Origin: Desulfatibacillaceae bacterium
Lineage (GTDB): Bacteria > Desulfobacterota > Desulfobacteria > Desulfobacterales > Desulfatibacillaceae
DNA: 12,105 nucleotides
Direction of reading: 5' to 3'
Assembly (NCBI GenBank): GCA_030018745.1
Contig: JASEHB010000027.1
Span: forward strand, 1 to 12,105
Shown piece by piece: positions 7,557 through 12,105 of the stretch. The first letter of the stretch is position 1. Every line of letters begins with the position of its first letter. The translations under genes were made by a program, and so were the position numbers. The notes below the pieces were generated by a model. It worked only from the letters and a program-made list of their open reading frames with translations, was not told the origin of the DNA and ran no database searches.

Positions 7557-7601
7557 TTGCCTTGCCTTAAAAATTTTGCCCAAAAATTAAACAGGAGAAA
7601 C

Positions 7602-7619
7602 GCATCAAGGCCCAGATGC
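7602..7619. repeat. Small inverted repeat upstream of pstC
   Basis: GCATC (7602-7606) and GATGC (7615-7619) pair around an eight-base loop. It is the hairpin closest to pstC in the pstS-pstC gap. Confidence 0.4.
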
Positions 7620-7740
7620 CCCGGAAGGAAAATCCCCTTTCCATAACCCGGCAGGCAGCCAAAAAACCGGCCCGGTATGCAAGGCAAATCAGTCAATTCC
7701 GGGGCAAAAAGCCTTCAGCGCTTTCTGCGATATATTTTGC

Positions 7741-7799
7741 GGCCTGTTTAAGGCCGGGAAGGCTGCCCCATCAAACCGGCAGGGGTGGAACAGCCTCCC
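7741..7799 (-). terminator. Two back-to-back stem-loops just after pstS (attenuating or mRNA-stabilising)
   Basis: In transcript order the first stem pairs GGGAGGCTG (7799-7791) with CAGCCTTCCC (7765-7756), one base bulged, with an inner CCCC/GGGG pair. The second is a perfect GGCCT-loop-AGGCC hairpin (7755-7741). No T-run follows, so full termination is unlikely. In many pst operons such hairpins protect the pstS message so that far more binding protein than permease is made; that is my reading here. Confidence 0.55.
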
Positions 7800-7835
7800 G
7801 AACCTTATTTGCCGCCTTATTCAAAGCCCTTCTTG

Positions 7836-8651
7836 CTAGTACAAAGGAACAAAGCCAGCCTGCTTGACCAAGGGCTGGCCCTTTTCCGGGTGCAGGAGGT
7901 AGTTGATAAAATGCATGGTTTCGCCCTTTGGCCAGCCTGCTGTGAAAACAAAAAGCGCCCTGGCAATGGGGAAGGTTCCGTTCATGGCGGTCTCGGCAGA
8001 ACCCACAACGCCTTCAACTGCAATCGCCTTTATGGCGGGGTTAAGGTAGCCGATGCCCACATAGCCGACGGCATTTTTGTTGGCAGCAACAGCCGTTGCC
8101 ACTGCGCCGCTGCTTGCCAGAAGCTGTGCTCCAGGGAAAACACGCTCGCCCTTCAACACTATTTCCGACCAGCTTTCGTATGTTCCTGAAGATGTGTCAC
8201 GGGAGATGACGACAATGGGGCGGTTGTCCCCGCCAAGCTCGCTCCAGTTTTTGAATTTGCCCAGATAAATGTCTTTAAGCTGGGCAAGGGTGAGGTTGGA
8301 AACAGGGTTTGAAGGATGCACAACCGGGGTAAGGGCGTCATAGGCAACTGCAAAGGGCACGGGGTAGCGGCCCTTGGCAACGGCTTGGTCAACTTCGCTT
8401 TGCTTGATAAAGCGCGATGAGTTGGCAATGTTTGTGGTGCCGTCAATAATTGCCTTTATGCCATTGCCCGAACCGCCGCCCGAAAGGGATATCCTTGTGT
8501 CGGGATAATCCTTCATGTACTGCTCGGCCACCACCTGTGTAATGGGCAGAACCGTTGTGGACCCGTTTATCTCCAGCATCCCCGCCAGGGCAGGGGCAGC
8601 AGCAATCAGGCTAAAAAGGGCAGCAACAAGCAGGACAAAACTTTTCTTCAT
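7836..8651 (-). CDS. pstS: Periplasmic phosphate-binding protein PstS
   Basis: This 271-residue protein captures phosphate in the periplasm and delivers it to PstCA. An N-terminal signal peptide (MKKS, a hydrophobic stretch, then PALA) predicts cleavage after residue 23, leaving a mature start GMLEINGSTTV. No lipobox cysteine is seen, so it should be soluble. Ligand-contact motifs are present: GSTTV (30-34), SGGGSGNGIKAIIDG (57-71), ANSSR (76-80) and SRDTSSGTYE (150-159). The ATG at 8651 has GGGAG seven bases upstream. It is the first gene of the importer set and follows a strong candidate Pho box, so it should be phosphate-starvation induced. Confidence 0.97.
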   Translation of the reverse strand: MKKSFVLLVAALFSLIAAAPALAGMLEINGSTTVLPITQVVAEQYMKDYPDTRISLSGGGSGNGIKAIIDGTTNIANSSRFIKQSEVDQAVAKGRYPVPFAVAYDALTPVVHPSNPVSNLTLAQLKDIYLGKFKNWSELGGDNRPIVVISRDTSSGTYESWSEIVLKGERVFPGAQLLASSGAVATAVAANKNAVGYVGIGYLNPAIKAIAVEGVVGSAETAMNGTFPIARALFVFTAGWPKGETMHFINYLLHPEKGQPLVKQAGFVPLY

Positions 8652-8698
8652 GGTAAATCTCCCTGTTTTGAATTTAAAAACCCTTGTCGCACCGGCCT

Positions 8699-8743
8699 AA
8701 AAAAACAGCCGATGCAGTACGCTTTTTCACCAGCCTTTTTTTT
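8699..8743 (-). terminator. Terminator-like hairpin in the pstS leader (candidate attenuator)
   Basis: On the minus strand eight As (8743-8736) are followed by GGCTGGTG (8735-8728), a 13-base loop, CATCGGCT (8714-8707), one G, then seven Ts (8705-8699). In RNA the eight stem positions all pair if three G-U wobbles are allowed, and the A and U runs could extend the helix to GGCC on both sides (8748-8745 and 8697-8694). It sits between the promoter and the pstS start. Confidence 0.5.
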
Positions 8744-8766
8744 GGGCCTCAAATGCGCGCAAGATG

Positions 8767-8811
8767 AATATGGAGGGCTATTGTTAGGAAAATATTAGGG
8801 CTGCATTAGAA
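8767..8811 (-). promoter_or_regulatory. Pho box (three 11-bp repeats) and -10 element of the pstS promoter
   Basis: Reading the minus strand: TTCTAAT (8811-8805), CCCTAAT (8800-8794) and TCCTAAC (8789-8783), each exactly 11 bases apart. After 10 bases comes CATATT (8772-8767), a 4 of 6 match to the -10 consensus. Known PhoB sites are heptamer direct repeats at 11-base spacing replacing the -35 box and ending about 10 bases before the -10. The layout fits exactly, though the heptamer differs from the E. coli CTGTCAT. Confidence 0.75.
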
Positions 8812-8823
8812 GTGCATCATGGC

Positions 8824-8881
8824 AAAAATATTTTTATTGCAAGCATTATTTAATATATCAATATGTTGTATCCAAATTTGG
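8824..8881. other. AT-rich palindromic tract upstream of the pstS Pho box
   Basis: It includes AAAAATATTTTT (8824-8835) and CCAAATTTGG (8872-8881), both perfect palindromes, with a nearly pure AT stretch between. It lies just upstream of the Pho box in the direction of transcription, where a UP element or DNA-bending protein site would act. Confidence 0.4.
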
Positions 8882-8954
8882 AGTCTTGCCGCCATGTTTT
8901 GCGGCTTGGCAGGAGCTTTTTTTGTGCAGGGTTTTTGTTGCAGCAGGGAATTAA

Positions 8955-8988
8955 GCACCCGGCCACAAGGCCAAGCTGCCGGGAGTGC
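8955..8988 (-). terminator. GC-rich stem-loop after phoB
   Basis: GCACCCGGC (8955-8963) pairs with GCCGGGAGTGC (8978-8988) with a two-base bulge. On the minus strand it is followed by TTAATT rather than a long T-run. It lies 72 bases after the phoB stop and could end or slow the phoB transcript. Confidence 0.45.
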
Positions 8989-9060
8989 CTATTGCGGCTG
9001 GCCTTGTTCAGGGCAAAGGGGATTTTGTATCTATCTTTTTTGCGATGATTTTGGCTGCTG

Positions 9061-9747
9061 TCACTCCTTGAATCGGTAGCCCACACCGCGCACTGTTTCC
9101 ACCAACTGGCCGTATTCGCCCATCTTCTTTCGCAGGCCTGCAATCTGCACATCCACAGCCCGCTCGGTTACGGGGTAGTCCTCGCCGTGGACGGCATCCA
9201 CAATCTGGGAGCGGGTGAAAACCCAGCCGGGCCTGCGGGCCAGAAAGTGGAGGAGCTTGAACTCCGTGGAAGTGAGGAGAATCGTCTGGCTGCCCGCCTG
9301 AACCTCGTGGCGACCCGGATGTATGACAAGATCGTTAACTTGCAGCACTGAACTGTCCTGGGGCGGGCGCTCACGATGCCTGCGCAGCACGGCCCTTACC
9401 CTTGCCATTAAAACCTTTGGCGAAAAGGGCTTGGTAACATAGTCGTCCGCCCCCACTTCCAGGCCCGCGACCTCGTCAGACTCCTCGCCCTTGGCAGTGA
9501 GCATCAGAACCGGCGTGGCGGCGGTTTTGGCGTCCTGTTTCAGAAGGCGGGCCACATCCAGGCCCGAAAGGCCCGGCAGCATGAGATCCAGCACAACAAG
9601 GTCCGGGGCCTTGCTTCTGGCCTGGCGCAGGGCCTCCTCGCCGGAAGCGGCGCAAAGAACCTGGTAGCCTTCCCTGGAAAGGTTGTGACGCAGAAGTTCA
9701 AGAATATCCTCCTCGTCATCCACCACCAAAATCCGTTCCTTGGCCAT
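9061..9747 (-). CDS. phoB: Phosphate regulon response regulator PhoB (OmpR family)
   Basis: This 228-residue transcription factor is activated by phosphorylation from PhoR. The receiver domain (about 4-118) has the acidic pair D10/D11, phosphoacceptor D54 in VVLDLMLPG, T84 in LMLTAKG and K106 in VTKPFSP. The C-terminal winged helix (about 135-228) has TSTEFKLLHFLARRPGWVF and ends RGVGYRFKE, with the recognition-helix region ERAVDVQIAGLRKKMG. The ATG at 9747 has GGAG about 10 bases ahead. It follows phoR with a 254-base gap carrying its own promoter-like element, so it may also be made separately. OmpR family is certain; PhoB is assigned from the adjacent phoR and pst genes. Confidence 0.94.
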   Translation of the reverse strand: MAKERILVVDDEEDILELLRHNLSREGYQVLCAASGEEALRQARSKAPDLVVLDLMLPGLSGLDVARLLKQDAKTAATPVLMLTAKGEESDEVAGLEVGADDYVTKPFSPKVLMARVRAVLRRHRERPPQDSSVLQVNDLVIHPGRHEVQAGSQTILLTSTEFKLLHFLARRPGWVFTRSQIVDAVHGEDYPVTERAVDVQIAGLRKKMGEYGQLVETVRGVGYRFKE

Positions 9748-9797
9748 GAGAGCTTTTCTCCGGTTTGTTGCACCTTGTCTGTTATTTAAAACCCGCC

Positions 9798-9816
9798 AAA
9801 GGGTAATGTACCCTTT
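9798..9816. repeat. Perfect 8-bp inverted repeat in the phoB leader
   Basis: AAAGGGTA (9798-9805) and TACCCTTT (9809-9816) pair around three bases, 51 bases before the phoB start. On the minus strand GGCGGGTTTT follows, a short T-run only. It could be an operator or a leader hairpin. Confidence 0.55.
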
Positions 9817-9820
9817 AGTC

Positions 9821-9882
9821 TTCTAACTAGATGCAGACGATTGCCATGTCAATAAATTGTTGTATTCTAACAATTTTCTAAC
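9821..9882. promoter_or_regulatory. Pho-type repeats and promoter upstream of phoB
   Basis: On the plus strand TTCTAAC occurs at 9865-9871 and 9876-9882 (11-base spacing), and a third time at 9821-9827, 44 bases from the first. On the minus strand, directed at phoB, TTGACA (9852-9847) is followed after 17 bases by TAGTTA (9829-9824), a poor -10. The third repeat overlaps that -10. A palindrome AAATTGTT/AACAATTT (9854-9876) overlaps the first repeat. The repeats face opposite to phoB transcription, unlike those at pstS. Confidence 0.55.
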
Positions 9883-9960
9883 AAAATCCAAAAACAACCA
9901 AAACAATTCCGGCCAGCAAAGCATTGCATGAGGCCAACTGCAACAGGCTGACGCACTGTT

Positions 9961-9986
9961 AAAACAGACCGGCTTCAAGCTGTTTT
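9961..9986 (-). terminator. Inverted repeat after phoR, possible terminator
   Basis: AAAACAG (9961-9967) and CTGTTTT (9980-9986) pair around 12 bases, 16 bases beyond the phoR stop. The helix is AU-rich with A and U runs on the outside, which would work weakly in either direction. Confidence 0.4.
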
Positions 9987-10001
9987 TTGCCCTTACTGCC
10001 C

Positions 10002-11822
10002 TTATGCAGTTTCTTCCTGCCGGGCAGGCAGATGTATGGAAAAGACGCTTCCCCTGCCAAGCTCGCTTTGGGCTTTTACAAATCCGCCGTGGGCCTGGGC
10101 TATGTGCTTCACAATGGCAAGCCCCAGTCCTGTTCCCCCCATCTGGCGGCTCCTGGCTTTGTCCACCCTGTAAAAACGCTCAAAAACGCGGGGCAGGTGC
10201 TCGCTTGCAATGCCTATGCCCTGGTCTTCACAGCAGATTGTCGAATAACCCTCATCGCTGCCCGTGGAAAGGGTGATGATTGAGCCGGGGTTGCTGTATT
10301 TTATGGCATTGTCCAGCAGGTTCACCACGGCCTGCTCCACAAGGTTGCAGTCTGCAAAGGCCATCACCGGCTCTCCGGTGGCAAGGGTTATGGAGATTTG
10401 CTTTGCAGCCGCCTTTTGAAGACAGATGCTCCTTGCGGCCTGCACCACCTGGTTAAGGTTGCAGGGCTGCATGGACAGCTTTTTGCGGGCGTCCTCGTGC
10501 TCCATGCGCGAAAGGGCGAGAAGATCCTCCACAATGTTATTCAACCTGTCCACATGGCGCAGAACAATTTCAAGAAATCGCCCGGACTGATCCTTGTCCT
10601 CAAGCCCATCATTAACAAGCGTTTCCACAAACCCCTTGATGGCCGTAAGGGGTGTGCGTATTTCGTGGGAAACATTGGAAACAAAGTCCCGGCGCATATT
10701 TTCCAAAGACCGCAGGCGGGTGACATCATTTATTACAAGAAGCATTCCAAGCTGTGCGCCGTCAGAATCGTGAAGGGCCACATTGCGGGTGTGCAGAATT
10801 TTTGAAGAGCCGCCCATGTAAAGGGTTATGTCCGCCTCCTTGAAAACCCCGGACTCAAGGCCCTCCTGAACAAAGCGGGAAAAGTCTTTGTTTCTTGTCA
10901 CGCTTTCCAGCAAAAGGCCGGTGAAAGCTGCGGGCTGGCGGCCAAAAAGGCGGGCCGCAGCCTGATTCATGCTGATGATAAGCCCTTTTTTATCCACGGC
11001 AATGACGCCTTCCATCATGCTGGAAAGCACGGCCTCCATCTCGTTTTTTTGCCGGGTTATGGTGCTTATGCGCTCAAAAAGCTGGGCCGCCATTTGGTTC
11101 ATTGCAAGGGCAAGGCGGGCCAGCTCTTTAGGTGCGGGATGGGCCAGGCGCAGGGAAAAATCCCCCCTGGCATAGCGGGTTGCGCCACGGGTAAGGGCCT
11201 GAAGCGGGCGGGCGAGAAGGGTGGACACCATCATGCTTACCCCGGCGGCAAGCAGCAGGATGAAAAAAGCCCCCAGCAGGATTCGCCCGCTCATGGCCTT
11301 AAGGGCCTCATCAAGAGCTGTGACAGGAATTGCCATGCGGAGCACGCCGATCATGCCCCCTTCATGCTGAATGGGCAGAGCCACATAAACCATGTGCTTT
11401 TGCACGGTATTGCTGTAACGGGTGGAGACCCCTGTTCCGCCCTCCAGGGCTGCGGCCACCTCCGGCCTGGCAGCATGGTTGTCCATCTGCCAGCTTGCTT
11501 CCTGGGAGTCGCCAATAACCTTGCCGGAAAGGCTTATGAGGGTGATGCGGGTGGAGTGAAGCTGACCCAGCTTTCTCAACTGTGGGTCTGCCGAAAGGGG
11601 GCTGTCATCCATCAAAAAGGGTTTAAGCTCTTCTTCCAGAATTAAAGCCCTGGCCTTTAACATGTCGCGGGCCTGATCAATGTAATAATGCTTCATCACA
11701 GACCACGAGTACCAGGCCACGCCTGCAACGCAAAGCAGGGCGATAAGCAGGTAGGACCAAAACAGGAACCATGCCAGAGGCCTGTTTTTGCCGGAATGGC
11801 CTTCTTCTTTGCCTGCCTCCAT
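10002..11822 (-). CDS. phoR: Phosphate regulon sensor histidine kinase PhoR
   Basis: This 606-residue inner-membrane kinase is longer than E. coli PhoR (about 430). Order of parts: membrane segment about 17-38; periplasmic sensor about 41-178 with LISLSGKVIGDS (95-106); second membrane segment about 180-204; HAMP about 204-256; PAS-like region about 262-370; HisKA with phosphoacceptor H386 in FVSNVSHEIRTPLT; ATPase domain with NLLDNAIKYS (501-510), CEDQGIGI (531-538), FERFYRVDKAR (548-558) and GGTGLGLAIV (562-571). The periplasmic domain means it could sense something directly besides relaying Pst/PhoU status. The ATG at 11822 has AGGAG seven bases upstream. It precedes phoB, the reverse of the E. 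coli order. PhoR is assigned by domain set plus context. Confidence 0.93.
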   Translation of the reverse strand: MEAGKEEGHSGKNRPLAWFLFWSYLLIALLCVAGVAWYSWSVMKHYYIDQARDMLKARALILEEELKPFLMDDSPLSADPQLRKLGQLHSTRITLISLSGKVIGDSQEASWQMDNHAARPEVAAALEGGTGVSTRYSNTVQKHMVYVALPIQHEGGMIGVLRMAIPVTALDEALKAMSGRILLGAFFILLLAAGVSMMVSTLLARPLQALTRGATRYARGDFSLRLAHPAPKELARLALAMNQMAAQLFERISTITRQKNEMEAVLSSMMEGVIAVDKKGLIISMNQAAARLFGRQPAAFTGLLLESVTRNKDFSRFVQEGLESGVFKEADITLYMGGSSKILHTRNVALHDSDGAQLGMLLVINDVTRLRSLENMRRDFVSNVSHEIRTPLTAIKGFVETLVNDGLEDKDQSGRFLEIVLRHVDRLNNIVEDLLALSRMEHEDARKKLSMQPCNLNQVVQAARSICLQKAAAKQISITLATGEPVMAFADCNLVEQAVVNLLDNAIKYSNPGSIITLSTGSDEGYSTICCEDQGIGIASEHLPRVFERFYRVDKARSRQMGGTGLGLAIVKHIAQAHGGFVKAQSELGRGSVFSIHLPARQEETA

Positions 11823-11964
11823 TAAGTTCTCCTTTGCCCGTGCCAGCAGAATTCTCCATAACCAACAACTCTTATATTTTTAACATTTTAAACCAAAACA
11901 GGCAAAAAGCTAACAGCAGCCGGGAAGGTCTGGGGGTTGAGCAGTTTGCAGGTGCGGGAAGTCT
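11823..11964 (-). promoter_or_regulatory. hrpA-phoR gap with candidate phoR promoter
   Basis: On the minus strand TATAAG lies about 55 bases before phoR, a 5 of 6 match to a -10 box, set in an AT-rich stretch with no good -35 box. A short stem followed by five Ts near 11905-11919 could be a weak hrpA terminator. No clear 11-base Pho repeats are seen here, although one TTTTAAC and one GCTAAC occur out of register. Confidence 0.35.
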
Positions 11965-12105
11965 TCAGATACAGAGGGCGATTTCTTCACAAAGTTTTGC
12001 AAGGCGTTTTTCTGAAACCTTTACAGGGGTTTTAAGCTCCTGGGCAAAGAGGGAGACCTTGAATTCCTCTATCATCCAGAAAAGCTCTTCAAGCTTTATG
12101 CGCAA
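11965..12105 (-). CDS. hrpA: ATP-dependent RNA helicase HrpA, C-terminal fragment
   Basis: Only the last 46 residues and the TGA stop are in the window; the gene enters from the high-coordinate edge. The sequence FWMIEEFKVSLFAQELKT, then PVKVSEKRL, matches my memory of the conserved C-terminal end of HrpA (WMIEE.RVSLFAQ.L.T..PVS.KR). HrpA is a large DEAH-box helicase linked to mRNA handling and ribosome rescue. The catalytic part cannot be inspected here. It lies 142 bases before phoR on the same strand and probably has no functional link to the Pho genes. Confidence 0.8.
   Translation of the reverse strand: MRIKLEELFWMIEEFKVSLFAQELKTPVKVSEKRLAKLCEEIALCI

Larger units (their letters stand above)
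8652..9060. other. 409-base gap between phoB and pstS: terminator, Pho-type promoter and leader
   Basis: No gene is credible here; an 86-codon plus-strand frame lacks a ribosome binding site. Reading in the direction of transcription it holds a GC-rich hairpin after phoB, an AT-rich tract with perfect palindromes (8820-8881), the three-repeat Pho box with a -10 box, and a leader of about 110 bases with a terminator-like hairpin. Confidence 0.7.

Noticed and set aside
7661..7676. ACCGGGCCGGT followed by a T-run on the minus strand, as a terminator between pstS and pstC
   Set aside because: The palindrome leaves only a four-pair stem with a three-base loop, too weak to call alone, and termination here would cut off pstC.
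8819..9079. 86-codon plus-strand open frame in the phoB-pstS gap, cysteine-rich and hydrophobic
   Set aside because: No ribosome binding site, overlaps the phoB stop and the promoter-side palindromes; looks like chance translation of AT-rich and hairpin DNA.
11049..11645. 198-codon plus-strand open frame
   Set aside because: It is antisense to the phoR sensor, HAMP and PAS region and carries no recognisable domain; compositional shadow.
11878..11914. Pho-like repeats upstream of phoR (TTTTAAC, TTTAAAC, AGCTAAC)
   Set aside because: Spacings are 9 and 21 bases, not multiples of 11, and the heptamers are degenerate in AT-rich DNA.
1..12105. CRISPR array, insertion sequence, tRNA or rRNA
   Set aside because: I saw no regularly spaced repeats with spacers, transposase motifs, terminal inverted repeats of an element, or conserved RNA gene sequence on either strand.

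Overview
All recognisable genes lie on the minus strand, so transcription runs from high to low coordinates. In that order they are: the 3' end of an hrpA-like RNA helicase, phoR, phoB, pstS, pstC, pstA, pstB, phoU, a cysteine-rich ferredoxin-like protein, then, after a 543-base gap, a three-gene set of the 2-hydroxyacyl-CoA dehydratase/benzoyl-CoA reductase family whose last gene runs off the low-coordinate edge. Oxygen-sensitive radical-type dehydratase genes, a separate multi-cluster Fe-S protein and a Gram-negative style Pst/Pho locus suggest a strict anaerobe. A member of Desulfobacterota is my best guess, but this is inference from gene content, not from a marker gene.

Region 11965-12105 is the C-terminus of HrpA. 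Region 4130-11822 is a complete phosphate-starvation locus. PhoR is a membrane kinase with a periplasmic sensor domain and an internal PAS-like region. PhoB is its response regulator. PstS, PstC, PstA and PstB form the high-affinity phosphate ABC importer, and PhoU relays importer state to PhoR. The genes pstC-pstA-pstB-phoU are tightly packed, while phoR/phoB, phoB/pstS and pstS/pstC are separated by 250-410 base gaps full of repeats and hairpins.

The best regulatory signal is a run of three YYCTAAY repeats at exact 11-bp spacing upstream of pstS, ending 10 bp before a plausible -10 box. The same element, in the opposite orientation, occurs upstream of phoB at 11-bp spacing, with a third copy 44 bp (4 x 11) away. 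I read this as the local version of the Pho box. The pstS leader also holds an intrinsic-terminator-like hairpin flanked by A8 and U7.

Region 3124-4020 encodes an Fe-S protein of unknown role. Region 1-2580 encodes activator, large subunit and (partial) second subunit in the order known from hgdCAB. All visible cluster-ligand cysteines are present, but the substrate cannot be told from this window. The 543-base gap upstream of the activator holds a strong 40-base hairpin and tandem repeats but no convincing gene.
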